From an uncultured Planctomycetota bacterium (GTDB lineage Bacteria > Planctomycetota > Phycisphaerae > Sedimentisphaerales > UBA12454), in contig CAINDG010000050.1 in assembly GCA_903847315.1 (NCBI GenBank), positions 1-64,000 on the forward strand: 64,000 nt of DNA. The letters run 5' to 3'. A program made the position numbers and the translations under genes. Below, in pieces: positions 26,045-35,194 of this stretch (positions are counted from its first letter, which is position 1; the number at the start of each line of letters is the position of its first letter). The notes beneath the pieces are model-generated. The model worked only from the letters and a program-made list of their open reading frames with translations, had not been told where the DNA came from and did no database searches.

Positions 26045-27475
26045 TCAGGTATTTCTTGAAACCTTTATTTTTAAAATTTTCCGACTTTTAGTGTCCAATA
26101 TAGCTTCGCTGCTTCGTCGGATTGGCACGAGCCAAAGGATTTTTCCACTGTCGCATATAAGAAAGGTTTTTTTTCTCTGCTCCGGGTCGAGTTTTGCGGA
26201 TGTTATGAATTTGCCGATTCTTTTGGAATTGCCAAGTCCAAAAGGCTTGAACCTGTCGCCTTTTTGCCGGAATCGGACAACCAGAGGCGGTTTTATCTGT
26301 TCAAGGTCGAACCATTCGAGAAAATTATTTTTTTTATTTTTAATATTCTTAACATCTAAATTATCTGCGGTAAGAATTTCCGTTTCAATCTGCCAGTCCG
26401 CGAAAAGAGTTTTGCCGGGAACGGACAAGATAACCTCTTTTTGTATTTTGTCTGATTTCTGCAGCGGGGCGGCAATAAAAAACCTGTCGTGTCCTTTTGT
26501 TATTTTTATTTTTCCGGGCAAAGTCAGAATTTTGCTCTGCTGCGCGGATTTTACAAAGTCCATGATTTTTTTATAGTGTTCGGATGTAAATTTTTGCAGA
26601 CCGCCACCGAGCTGCGTCAAAGCGGATTGAATCAATTCTACCTGTACCGGTTGCGGCTGACTTAAAAATTTATTCAAGTCAACAGTTATTTGCGAATCAT
26701 CTCTGGAAATAATACAGGTTTGCACAGCGGTTTGTGTCATTTGTTCTATACTTGCTGTTAATTTCCCGCAGTGTTCCGATAGAGAAGAAATAAGCTCAAT
26801 TAGGTTAGGCGTGCTTTTCTCAAGATACGGCAGAACTTTGTGCCTTATACGGTTTCGTGTAAATCGGCAGTCTAAATTTGTATGGTCGTTTTGCCAGCGG
26901 ATACTCTGATTTTTGAGACATTCCTCTATTTCCTGACGAGTCAGACACAAAAGCGGCCTTATAAATGTTTTGTTGTTTATGATTGTTTTTGGCCTGATTC
27001 CGGCAAGACCTTTAAAGCCTGTGCCCCGAAGCATACGGTGAATTACCGTTTCTGCGTTGTCGTTTTTATGATGAGCCGTAGCGACGAATTGACAGTTGTT
27101 TTCATTCGCAATTCGGCATAAAGCGGCAAGTCTCAAACTGCGAGCTGCCGTTTCAATCGAAAGTTTGTTTTCCTGTGCATACTTTTTTACATCTACCCGT
27201 TCGATTGTTATTGGTAATTTGTATTTTTCAGCCATTGCCTTTACAAAATTCTCATCCTGCAGACTTTTTTCTCCCCGCAATTGATGATTTATATGTGCGA
27301 TGTGAAAATCATTATTTATTTTGTCGGAAAGTTTCAGGTTTAAAAGGATTTTCAAAAGCCCGACAGAATCAGCGCCGCCGGAAACGGCCAGCAGGGCTTT
27401 TGCCTTATCCGGCAACAGTTTACGAATATTGATGAAGTCTAATATTTTTTGTTCGGTTTTTTCCGGCATATTCAA
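26045..27475 (-). CDS. tilS: tRNA(Ile)-lysidine synthase
   Basis: A 476-residue N-type ATP pyrophosphatase that lysidinylates C34 of the tRNA-Ile(CAU) anticodon. It has the PP-loop AVSGGADSVGLL, HINHQLRGE, VATAHHKNDNAETVIHRMLRGTG and the RNRIRHKVLPYL motif, plus a C-terminal TilS domain ending PIRRSSEAILDTKS. Essential in most bacteria. The 270 bp on its downstream side hold only the upstream region of the neighbouring PEP-CTERM gene. Confidence 0.97.
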   Translation of the reverse strand: MNMPEKTEQKILDFINIRKLLPDKAKALLAVSGGADSVGLLKILLNLKLSDKINNDFHIAHINHQLRGEKSLQDENFVKAMAEKYKLPITIERVDVKKYAQENKLSIETAARSLRLAALCRIANENNCQFVATAHHKNDNAETVIHRMLRGTGFKGLAGIRPKTIINNKTFIRPLLCLTRQEIEECLKNQSIRWQNDHTNLDCRFTRNRIRHKVLPYLEKSTPNLIELISSLSEHCGKLTASIEQMTQTAVQTCIISRDDSQITVDLNKFLSQPQPVQVELIQSALTQLGGGLQKFTSEHYKKIMDFVKSAQQSKILTLPGKIKITKGHDRFFIAAPLQKSDKIQKEVILSVPGKTLFADWQIETEILTADNLDVKNIKNKKNNFLEWFDLEQIKPPLVVRFRQKGDRFKPFGLGNSKRIGKFITSAKLDPEQRKKTFLICDSGKILWLVPIRRSSEAILDTKSRKILKIKVSRNT

Positions 27476-27481
27476 ACCAGT

Positions 27482-27517
27482 AAAAAAAACAGGCCTGTAT
27501 CATAATTTACAGGCCTG
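27482..27517 (-). terminator. Terminator of the 262-residue TPR-like gene
   Basis: CAGGCCTGTA (27490-27499) and TACAGGCCTG (27508-27517) form a perfect 10-bp stem. On the minus strand a run of eight T follows. It is the last element of duplication unit 1; unit 2 has the same hairpin at 28513-28539. Confidence 0.85.
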
Positions 27518-27545
27518 CTGTTTATATCGCGAAAATTGAAACTAT

Positions 27546-28334
27546 CTATTTAACCGGTGTAGAATTCGGGTCGCCGCCTGCCAGCTCTGTAATTCTCTGC
27601 CATATTATGTCGCCGGCGCCTGCGTTGAGATACAACGCTTCCTTGTCAAGAGACGCCCTGTAAAGCTGTAAAGCCTGTGCTCTTTCGAACAACTGATAGT
27701 CGAGTAGTTTTGCCGCTCTGTAGCGGACAGCATATGGCGTCTCCGGATTCCACTCGAAAGCTCTTTTGTAGTACAGAACGGCAATGGAATAATCGCCGAA
27801 AAGCTCATGAATTCTGCCTGCCATATATGCCGCGTCGTCAATCTTATCGCTCGTCGGATACTTCTTTATCAGTTCGTTGCACTTATTGAGTGCAAGCTGC
27901 AGTTTACTTTTGCTGATGAACAACTGAATAAAGTTTGCACTTTTGAAAATTTCGTCGGCTTCGATATAAAGGTCGTCCGCCTTTGGTATGGAATCTTTGG
28001 CTATGAGCTTATCGCCGGCCACTTCTGCCTGAATGATATAGCGGTATCGCGGCGCTGCGTCCAGCGACTTCAGTTCCTTTTGAACCCATTCGAGTTTAAG
28101 CTGATTGCCGGCCTGCTCGTAAAAGGCCTTAAGTTTTTCAAGCTCTTTGTAGTAGGCAAGGCGTTTCTGTGCGACTTCCTCAGCAAGGGTGATTTCAGTA
28201 GCTGCCGCCGGAGACATCTGCTCAAAAACATCCGGCCCCGGTTTTTCCGTCATAAATCGTTTATCTTTAGCCCCGAAAACGGTGATTGCGAATGCGAGAA
28301 CAATAAAAGCTGCCGATAATGAAATCTTTTTCAT
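27546..28334 (-). CDS. Secreted TPR-like repeat protein (tandem paralogue A)
   Basis: A 262-residue exported protein. Signal peptide (LSAAFIVLAFAITVFGA), a conserved MTEKPGPDVFEQMSPAAATEI segment, then a helical region and TPR-like repeats (ADDLYIEADEIFKS, SDKIDDAAYMAGRIHELFGDYSIAVLYYKRAFEWNPETPYAVRYRAAKLLDY) like those in YfiO/BamD or outer-membrane assembly factors. It is the closest paralogue of the next gene upstream; even the 5' untranslated regions match. Function unknown, possibly a periplasmic scaffold. Confidence 0.75.
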   Translation of the reverse strand: MKKISLSAAFIVLAFAITVFGAKDKRFMTEKPGPDVFEQMSPAAATEITLAEEVAQKRLAYYKELEKLKAFYEQAGNQLKLEWVQKELKSLDAAPRYRYIIQAEVAGDKLIAKDSIPKADDLYIEADEIFKSANFIQLFISKSKLQLALNKCNELIKKYPTSDKIDDAAYMAGRIHELFGDYSIAVLYYKRAFEWNPETPYAVRYRAAKLLDYQLFERAQALQLYRASLDKEALYLNAGAGDIIWQRITELAGGDPNSTPVK

Positions 28335-28512
28335 CGTAAAATCCTTTCAAACTTCAATTTCCATATTCATTCATAAAATTAACAACTTCCAAATGCTTGT
28401 CAAGCAGATTTGCCCCCGTTTACAGCCACGATTTTATGCTGTCCCAGCCGTTTTGGCGCGGACAATAAAACAGAAAGTCATAGATTTGACAAAATTGCCT
28501 TATCAAAAAAAA

Positions 28513-28539
28513 CAGGCCTGTATTACGATTACAGGCCTG
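28513..28539 (-). terminator. Terminator of the 277-residue TPR-like gene
   Basis: CAGGCCTGTA and TACAGGCCTG with a 7-base loop, followed on the minus strand by eight T. It is the counterpart of the hairpin at 27490-27517. Confidence 0.85.
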
Positions 28540-28567
28540 ATGATTATATCTCAAAGGCAAGGGACAT

Positions 28568-29401
28568 TTATTTAATATCCACGGAGGAGTTTGGCTCAGG
28601 GGCCAGTTCCGCGATTCGCTGGCGTATCTGATCTGGATTGATATTATAATTTGATTCCTTGTCGAGAGCCTCTCGATAAAGCTGCAGCGCCTGTCCTCTT
28701 TCGGACAGTTTGTAGTCGAGAATTCTCGCTACCATGTAGCGGGCGGGATATGGCGTCTCCGAATTCCACTCGAAAGCTCTTTTGTAATACAGAACAGCGA
28801 TAGAATAATCGCCATAGTATTCATGAATTTCGCCGGCAAGGTAGGCTGCGTCGTCTATCTTATCGCTGGTCGGATAATCCCTTATCAGATCGTTGCATTT
28901 GTTCAGTGCCAGCTGCAATCTCTTTTTGCTTACATACATCGTAGGATGCTGAAGAGCTATATCTTCGTGTTTGACAAGCATAGGAATAGGAAAAATAAGG
29001 TCTGTGTGATTATAAATTTCTAAAGCTTCTTTGTAGAGTATATCGGCCTTTGGAATGGAATCTTTGGCTCTGAGATTGTCGCCAGCCACTTCAGCCTGAA
29101 GGACGTAGCGATACCGCGGTATCGAGTCCAGCGACTTAAGCTCTCTCTCTACCCATTCGATCTTGAGCTGATTGCCGCTCTGTTCGTAGAAAGATTTAAT
29201 TTTTTCAAGCTGCTTGTGATATGCCAGCCGCGTGGCTGCCAGTTCTTCAGCCATCGCGATTTCCGTCGCTGCCGACGGCGTTATCTTGTCGAATACTTCC
29301 GGGCCGGGTTTATCCACCATTAATTGCTTGTCGCGCATACCGTAAGCGGCAATTACTAATGCCAGGAGTATAAGAGTTGCAGAAAACAGAGCCTTTTTCA
29401 T
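28568..29401 (-). CDS. Secreted TPR-like repeat protein (tandem paralogue B)
   Basis: A 277-residue paralogue of the gene 234 bp downstream, aligning along its whole length (MVDKPGPEVFDKITPSAATEI, SDKIDDAAYLAGEIHEYYGDYSIAVLYYKRAFEWNSETPY). It differs by a ~15-residue insertion (FPIPMLVKHEDIALQHPTMY) before the TPR region and by its C-terminal tail. Signal peptide ATLILLALVIAAYG. A TTGACA-16-TAATGT promoter candidate lies in the shared upstream segment. Function unknown. Confidence 0.75.
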   Translation of the reverse strand: MKKALFSATLILLALVIAAYGMRDKQLMVDKPGPEVFDKITPSAATEIAMAEELAATRLAYHKQLEKIKSFYEQSGNQLKIEWVERELKSLDSIPRYRYVLQAEVAGDNLRAKDSIPKADILYKEALEIYNHTDLIFPIPMLVKHEDIALQHPTMYVSKKRLQLALNKCNDLIRDYPTSDKIDDAAYLAGEIHEYYGDYSIAVLYYKRAFEWNSETPYPARYMVARILDYKLSERGQALQLYREALDKESNYNINPDQIRQRIAELAPEPNSSVDIK

Positions 29402-29551
29402 CGTAGAATCCTTTCAAACTTCAATTTCCATATTTGTTTATAACATTAACAACTTCCAGATGCTTGTCAAGCAGATTCGCCCCCGTTTGAGCCTCAATTT
29501 TGTACTATCCCGGCCGTTTTGGCGAGGACAATAAAACAGAATGTTATAGAT

Positions 29552-29580
29552 TTGACAAAATTGCCTTTCAGCCGTATTCT
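29552..29580 (+). promoter_or_regulatory. Promoter of the 231-residue gene
   Basis: TTGACA (29552-29557), a 17-base spacer, TATTCT (29575-29580), 36 bp before the ATG at 29617. The -35 lies inside the duplicated segment while the -10 is outside it. Confidence 0.6.
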
Positions 29581-29616
29581 TTCCTATAGAAAAGACATCG
29601 AACAGGCGGTTAAATT

Positions 29617-30312
29617 ATGGCGTTACAAAAAATATTCAAATTTTTGGCATCTCTTCCGAGCATTATTTTCGGCATTGTGATTTGCGCAGCCATTTTACTC
29701 ATTGCAATTGGCGTTTATCGCGGCGGGTCTGCGATTGGCGAGATTTTTGCTCAAAATAAGATACTCAAACAGGCGCTGGCAAATCTTACCGATGAGAACA
29801 AAATCGGTTATGCGAAAGTTATCAGCCAGACAAAAGACGCAAACGGCGCCGTAATAAGTACGACATTGAAATTTGTCGAGACCGCCCGTGATAACGAACT
29901 GAATCAAATTCTCCAGCGTCAATACACAATCGAGGGAGACATCGTTTATTTTGACGCGCTGATTATCAAATTTTCAGACAAAATGGTAATGGACGGCAAA
30001 AAAAGAAGTATGTATCTGTGGCGAAGAGTTTACGGCGAAAAAATGACGCCGCAGGCAGGCTTTGCAATAGAAAAATTCGGCGCCGAACCGGACAGATACG
30101 CCGACCTTCTTAAGGAACTGCCTGTAAAAAAAAGAGAATTGTTCTGGTCGAGCATCTGGGATTTAGCCAATGCCCCGGATAAGTTAGCTCAATACGGCAT
30201 CACGGCGATTTACGGCACGGTTACATATACACAATTGAGGGAAGGGCTTGTTTATATTTTCCGCATAACTCCTACCGGCCAGCTTTATCCCGAAGTTATT
30301 CCGGAATTTTGA
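29617..30312 (+). CDS. Membrane-anchored hypothetical protein
   Basis: A 231-residue protein with one N-terminal helix (IIFGIVICAAILLIAIGVY) and a soluble, probably periplasmic remainder (AKVISQTKDANGAVISTTLKF...). No recognised family. The strands around DIVYFDALIIKFSDKMV suggest a small alpha/beta domain. It is alone between divergent and convergent neighbours and has its own promoter. Confidence 0.7.
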   Translation: MALQKIFKFLASLPSIIFGIVICAAILLIAIGVYRGGSAIGEIFAQNKILKQALANLTDENKIGYAKVISQTKDANGAVISTTLKFVETARDNELNQILQRQYTIEGDIVYFDALIIKFSDKMVMDGKKRSMYLWRRVYGEKMTPQAGFAIEKFGAEPDRYADLLKELPVKKRELFWSSIWDLANAPDKLAQYGITAIYGTVTYTQLREGLVYIFRITPTGQLYPEVIPEF

Positions 30313-30314
30313 TT

Positions 30315-31076
30315 TTACCACTGAGCTTCGCCGCCGTAAGGGCCGACGTAGCCTTCCTTTTTTGGCTTCGGGCGGGATTTAATTATCGCCTCGGCAATCG
30401 CGATGTCAGCCTTTGTGGTTATCTTGATATTCGACAAATCAGTCTCAACTATCGAAACTTTCTGTCCCAAAGCCTCGACAAGCTGCGAATCATCGCTTAT
30501 TTTTGTCTTGTCAAGTTTGCCCAGATTAGCGTAAGCCTTTTTGAGTAAATCTTTTTTGAATACCTGCGGCGTCTGTGCCTCGTAAAGACCTGTTCGGTCA
30601 ACGGTTTCGATAATTTGGCTGTCTTTTACTTTTTTCAGCGTTGCAACGACAGGACAGGCCAGCATTGCCGCGCCTGTCTTTTCAGCGAGTCTAAATACCT
30701 CGTCGAGCCATTCTTTTTTCAGGCAACACCTGACGGCATCATGAACCGCCACAATATCAATATCATCTTTGACAAGTTCAAGTGCCTTTGCGACGGTCTC
30801 GAATCTTTCAGAACCGCCCAGACAGAGCTTGACGCCGTGGAAACTAAGGTTTGCGCCGTGAGAGATTTTGAACATTTCCTCATCCTCGGCGGGAATTGAC
30901 ATTATTATTTGTTTAACGTTGTCTCTGCCTGCAAAAAATTCAACGCTTCGCAGAAAGGCAGGCCTGCCGGCGACGTCGGCGAATTGTTTTTTCCTCGCAG
31001 CTTCAAGATTATGCTGCTGCTCTTTAACAAATCTTTTGCTGCTGCCCGCAGCACAAATTATTACCGCTATATTCAT
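30315..31076 (-). CDS. ispD: 2-C-methyl-D-erythritol 4-phosphate cytidylyltransferase
   Basis: 253 residues. It transfers CMP to methylerythritol phosphate in the MEP isoprenoid pathway. Signature VIICAAGSSKRF (CTP-binding, with a longer loop than usual, KEQQHNLEAARKKQF), VAVHDAVRCCLKKEW, ATLKKVKD and LYEAQTPQVFKKDLL with DDSQLVEALG. The C-terminus extends ~20 residues beyond the core (KSRPKPKKEGYVGPYGG). It is followed downstream by a convergent gene two bases away. Confidence 0.94.
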   Translation of the reverse strand: MNIAVIICAAGSSKRFVKEQQHNLEAARKKQFADVAGRPAFLRSVEFFAGRDNVKQIIMSIPAEDEEMFKISHGANLSFHGVKLCLGGSERFETVAKALELVKDDIDIVAVHDAVRCCLKKEWLDEVFRLAEKTGAAMLACPVVATLKKVKDSQIIETVDRTGLYEAQTPQVFKKDLLKKAYANLGKLDKTKISDDSQLVEALGQKVSIVETDLSNIKITTKADIAIAEAIIKSRPKPKKEGYVGPYGGEAQW

Positions 31077-31090
31077 TTCTTTATGCCTTA

Positions 31091-31621
31091 TTAATATTCG
31101 ATGCCTTTTCTTGCTTTAATACTTTTCTTGAAAGGGTGCTTTACTTCTTTCATTTCTGTAACAAGGTCTGCGAGTTTAATAAGCTCCTTTGTCGTGCCTC
31201 TGCCGGTCATTATTATTTCGATATCAGGCTTTTTTGATTTTATGATATTTTTTATACATTGCAAACTAACAAGTTTTTCCCGGCAGCAATATATAATTTC
31301 ATCGAGGATTATTAAATCATATTTACCTTTTTTCGCTAAGGTTTGAATTTCTTTGCAGACCTGATTTATTTTTTTGCAAACCAATGCTGTATTATTTTTC
31401 TTCTGCATATTCCATTTTATATCGACCGGCACGATTTTAATTGGAAGTTTTGACTTTGTAATTGCCTTTCTTTCGCCGAGCACAAGGGAAGGGGGTTTTA
31501 GGAATTGATAAATGATTACTTTTTTACCCCAGCCTGCGGCGCGGATGGCAAGACCGAGGGCGGCAGTAGTTTTGCCTTTGCCGGAGCCTGTGTAAATCTG
31601 GACTAATCCTTTTGTCGCCAT
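31091..31621 (-). CDS. cobO: Cob(I)alamin adenosyltransferase, CobO/BtuR type
   Basis: A 176-residue P-loop enzyme that makes adenosylcobalamin. Walker A TGSGKGKTTAALGLAIRAAG, the YQFLKPP segment, LIILDEIIYC (Walker B) and IIMTGRGTTKELIKLADLVTEM are typical. It lies 14 bp upstream of ispD on the same strand. No cobalamin riboswitch is visible in the 130 bp before it. Confidence 0.93.
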   Translation of the reverse strand: MATKGLVQIYTGSGKGKTTAALGLAIRAAGWGKKVIIYQFLKPPSLVLGERKAITKSKLPIKIVPVDIKWNMQKKNNTALVCKKINQVCKEIQTLAKKGKYDLIILDEIIYCCREKLVSLQCIKNIIKSKKPDIEIIMTGRGTTKELIKLADLVTEMKEVKHPFKKSIKARKGIEY

Positions 31622-31751
31622 AGCTATATGATAAAAAAAAGGGGGTAAAAAGGCAAGATGCTTAAAATTTCATCGATTTTTTGCTTTAATTGCCTACGAA
31701 ATTGTCTATAATTTCCACAAAATTGAAATTACGACAAATATGTAGCTTTTC

Positions 31752-33275
31752 ATGGAGGATAAGATGCCAAGAAGAGACGACGTAACGAAAGTAATGATAA
31801 TAGGTTCCGGCCCGATTATTATCGGCCAGGCCTGCGAATTTGACTATTCCGGCACACAGGCCTGCAAAGCTCTGCGGAAGCTCGGCTACAAAATCGTTTT
31901 GGCCAATTCCAATCCCGCCACCATTATGACCGACCCCGGTATGGCGGATATTACATATATTGAAGCATTAACGCTGGATACGATGACGGAAATCATCAAA
32001 AAAGAACGTCCTGACGGTCTGCTTCCCAATCTCGGCGGCCAAAGCGGCCTTAACCTTGTCTCCGAATTGAGCAAGGCAGGCGTACTTGAAAAATACGGCG
32101 TCAAAGTTATCGGCGTCAATGTTGATGCGATTGAACGAGGCGAAGACCGTATCGCATTTAAAAACACTATGAATAAACTCGGCATTGATATGCCCGAGAG
32201 CGCACCGGCTTATACCGTCGAAGAAGCTGAAAAAGTTGCTGAGAAGCTCGGCTATCCCGTTGTTGTCCGGCCGGCATATACGATGGGCGGAACCGGCAGC
32301 GGGTTAGTATATAACGTCGAAGAGCTTCGTGTTATAGCGAGCAGGGGTATCTCAGCAAGTCTTGTCGGACAAATCCTGATTGAAGAATCCGTTCTCGGCT
32401 GGGAAGAGCTTGAACTGGAAGTTGTCCGCGACGCGAAGAATCAGATGATTACCGTTTGCTTTATCGAAAACGTCGATGCGATGGGCGTTCATACCGGCGA
32501 TTCCTACTGTACCGCTCCGATGCTGACCATCGACCCGAAACTCCAGAAAAAACTGCAAAAATATTCTTATGATATTGTCGAAGCGATACAGGTTATCGGC
32601 GGAACTAATATTCAGTTCGCCCACGACCCCAAAACCGGCAGGGTAGTCGTTATCGAAATCAATCCGCGAACCAGTCGTTCGAGTGCTCTTGCCTCGAAAG
32701 CGACAGGTTTCCCAATTGCTCTTGTCTCGTCAATGCTTGCCGGCGGCCTGACACTCGATGAAATCCCATACTGGAGAGACGGTACACTCGAAAAATACAC
32801 ACCAAGCGGCGATTATGTCGTTGTAAAGTTCTCGCGATGGGCATTTGAAAAGTTCAAAGGCGTTCAGGACAAGCTCGGCACACAGATGCGGGCGGTCGGC
32901 GAAGTGATGAGTATCGGTAAAACCTATAAGGAAGCGTTCCAGAAGTCTATCCGGTCATTGGAAAACGGCAGACACGGCCTGGGTTTTGCCAAGGACTTCA
33001 ACAAAAAATCACTGCCTGAACTTATGGATATGCTCCGAGACCCGACGAGCGAACGGCAGTTTATAATGTATGAAGCCATTAGAAAAGGCGCCGATATTCA
33101 GGCGCTCTACGAAAAAACATATATCAAGCCTTACTTCCTGCAGCAGATGAAGGAACTCGTCGAGCTTGAAGAGGAAATTCTCAAATATAAAGGCAAACAA
33201 CTGCCGGATAAACTACTGAGAAGGCCAAGAAAGACGGCTTTGCCGATAAATATCTCGCGCAGCTTCTTAATATAA
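31752..33275 (+). CDS. carB: Carbamoyl-phosphate synthase large chain, N-terminal half (frameshifted)
   Basis: The first 507 residues of CarB: ATP-grasp domain 1 (IIGSGPIIIGQACEFDYSG, PNLGGQSGLNL, RPAYTMGGTGSG, VIEINPRTSRSSALASKATG) and the start of the oligomerisation domain. The frame is lost near 33221: the sequence reads CTGAGAAGGCC where CTGAAGAAGGCC would keep the frame (Leu-Lys-Lys-Ala). The ORF then ends in an unrelated tail (RRPRKTALPINISRSFLI). One missing base joins it to the second half, giving about 1,070 residues, the normal CarB length. A sequencing or assembly error, a true mutation or a split gene are all possible. Confidence 0.9.
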   Translation: MEDKMPRRDDVTKVMIIGSGPIIIGQACEFDYSGTQACKALRKLGYKIVLANSNPATIMTDPGMADITYIEALTLDTMTEIIKKERPDGLLPNLGGQSGLNLVSELSKAGVLEKYGVKVIGVNVDAIERGEDRIAFKNTMNKLGIDMPESAPAYTVEEAEKVAEKLGYPVVVRPAYTMGGTGSGLVYNVEELRVIASRGISASLVGQILIEESVLGWEELELEVVRDAKNQMITVCFIENVDAMGVHTGDSYCTAPMLTIDPKLQKKLQKYSYDIVEAIQVIGGTNIQFAHDPKTGRVVVIEINPRTSRSSALASKATGFPIALVSSMLAGGLTLDEIPYWRDGTLEKYTPSGDYVVVKFSRWAFEKFKGVQDKLGTQMRAVGEVMSIGKTYKEAFQKSIRSLENGRHGLGFAKDFNKKSLPELMDMLRDPTSERQFIMYEAIRKGADIQALYEKTYIKPYFLQQMKELVELEEEILKYKGKQLPDKLLRRPRKTALPINISRSFLI

Positions 33276-33397
33276 AAGAAGAAAATATAAGGAAGCAGCG
33301 GACAGGTCTGGGCGTTGTCGAAGGCTGGCACGCCGTACCAGTCAGCGGCGTTGAAAATGCCGCCTATTATTATTCGAGCTACAATGCTCCGGATACC

Positions 33398-34963
33398 GTG
33401 TCGGTGAGCAAGAATAGGAAAATAATGGTGCTCGGCGGCGGACCAAACAGAATCGGACAGGGCATCGAATTCGACTACTGCTGTGTCCACGCGGCATTTG
33501 CCCTCCGCGACGAAAACTATGAAACAATTATGGTAAACTGCAACCCTGAGACTGTTTCCACCGATTACGATACAAGCGATAAACTTTACTTTGAGCCTTT
33601 AACGGTCGAAGATGTTTTGAGTATTTACCAAAAAGAAAAACCGTTAGGCGTAATCTGCCAGTTCGGCGGACAAACGCCGCTTAATATCGCGGCGGAATTG
33701 GAAAAAGCAGGCGTAAAAATTCTCGGCACAAGCGTCGAGAGCATCGACCTTGCCGAAGACCGCGACAGGTTCCGAAAGAAAATGGAATCCCTCGATATCC
33801 CGATGCCCGCTTCCGGTATGGCAAGCACATTCGAACAGGCCGCCAAAGTTACCGCCCAAATCGGCTATCCGTTGATGGTTCGGCCTTCTTATGTCCTCGG
33901 CGGTCGCGGTATGGAAGTTGTTCACGATGTCGAAATGCTCAAGCGATACGTTGACGCCGCCGTAGGTGTCACGCCTGAGCGGCCGATACTTATCGACAAA
34001 TTCCTCAAAGATGCGATTGAGTGCGAAGCCGATGCTCTCGCCGACGGCACTGATGCGTTTGTGCCTGCCGTTATGGAGCATATCGAGCTTGCCGGCATTC
34101 ACTCCGGCGACTCAGCCTGCGTCATTCCGCCAATCAGCATCCCGCAAAAGCACCTCGACACCATTTACGAATATACTCGAAAAATAGCGGTGAAACTTAA
34201 CGTCATCGGCCTGATGAATATGCAATATGCGATTGCTAAAGATAAGGTCTATGTCCTTGAGGCGAACCCAAGGGCATCAAGAACAGTTCCGCTGGTCTCG
34301 AAAGTCTGCGGAATACAAATGGCAAGACTCGCCACGCAATTAATGCTCGGCAAAAAAATCGCCGACCTCAAACTCAAGCCCAAAAAGTTCCCGCACTTCG
34401 GCGTAAAGGAATCGGTATTTCCGTTTAATATGTTCCCTGAAGTTGACCCGATTCTCGGCCCTGAGATGCGTTCGACCGGCGAAGTGCTCGGTATGGCCGA
34501 TTCCTTCGGCCTGGCGTTTTACAAGGCGGAAGATGCCGCAAAACAGACGCTGCCTTCAAAAGGAACGGTGCTTATCACCGTAAACGATGCCGATAAGTCC
34601 GGCGTTGTTAACGTCGCGAAAAGCTTTGCCAAACTTGGCTTTAAGATTTTAGCCACAGGCGGGACATATAAATATCTCGTTCAAAACGGCGTCAAGGCTG
34701 AGAAGATAAACAAAATGCAGGAAGGCAGGCCGAATATTGTCGATGCCATAAAGAACGGCGAAATTCAACTCGTGATAAATACGCCGGCTGGCAAAACCAG
34801 CCAATATGACGATTCGTATATCCGAAAATCCGCGATAAAACACAAAATTCCTTATATAACAACTATTGCCGCCGCGGTCGCAAGCGCAAAAGGAATCGAA
34901 GCCGTCCAAAAAGGTAAAGGAAAGATTAAATCGCTGCAGGAATACCACGCCGATATAAAGTAA
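33398..34963 (+). CDS. carB: Carbamoyl-phosphate synthase large chain, C-terminal half (frameshifted)
   Basis: 521 residues from a GTG: the second ATP-grasp domain (VLGGGPNRIGQGIEFDYCC, CQFGGQTPLN, RPSYVLGGRGMEVV, VLEANPRASRTVPLVSKVCG) and the MGS-like allosteric domain (ILATGGTYKYLVQNGV, INTPAGKTSQYDDSYIRKSAI). Reading the same frame back to about 33222 restores KAKKDGFADKYLAQLLN and GLGVVEGWHAVPVSGVENA, so the true coding region begins in the other ORF. The GTG has no RBS, which argues against natural independent translation. It is followed by a good terminator. Confidence 0.9.
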   Translation: MSVSKNRKIMVLGGGPNRIGQGIEFDYCCVHAAFALRDENYETIMVNCNPETVSTDYDTSDKLYFEPLTVEDVLSIYQKEKPLGVICQFGGQTPLNIAAELEKAGVKILGTSVESIDLAEDRDRFRKKMESLDIPMPASGMASTFEQAAKVTAQIGYPLMVRPSYVLGGRGMEVVHDVEMLKRYVDAAVGVTPERPILIDKFLKDAIECEADALADGTDAFVPAVMEHIELAGIHSGDSACVIPPISIPQKHLDTIYEYTRKIAVKLNVIGLMNMQYAIAKDKVYVLEANPRASRTVPLVSKVCGIQMARLATQLMLGKKIADLKLKPKKFPHFGVKESVFPFNMFPEVDPILGPEMRSTGEVLGMADSFGLAFYKAEDAAKQTLPSKGTVLITVNDADKSGVVNVAKSFAKLGFKILATGGTYKYLVQNGVKAEKINKMQEGRPNIVDAIKNGEIQLVINTPAGKTSQYDDSYIRKSAIKHKIPYITTIAAAVASAKGIEAVQKGKGKIKSLQEYHADIK

Positions 34964-34987
34964 GGACTTGAAATTTAAAATTCAAAA

Positions 34988-35025
34988 AATCCCGCGTCTG
35001 AAACGTCAGAAACGGGATTTTTTTA
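34988..35025 (+). terminator. Rho-independent terminator after carB
   Basis: AATCCCG...TCTGA-AACG-TCAGA...CGGGATT hairpin followed by TTTTTATTTTT, 25 bases past the carB stop. Confidence 0.85.
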
Positions 35026-35194
35026 TTTTTATGCAATATTCCATTTGCTAAAGACGTCTAAATAAAGGTATAACGCAAATTTTTGTTACGCAGAATGTGT
35101 TTTTACATAGAAAGAAAGGAAGGGACGAACCGGCAATAAAGAAAGCGTTGTAAGGTTAAAGTTAAGATAGTTAATTTAATAAGGAGTCTTAGAA

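Noticed and set aside
31622-31751. Cobalamin riboswitch before cobO
   Set aside because: The gap is short and lacks the B12-box pattern.
33200-33290. Programmed frameshifting in carB
   Set aside because: No slippery heptamer, internal Shine-Dalgarno or downstream fold is evident; a simple one-base loss explains the data.
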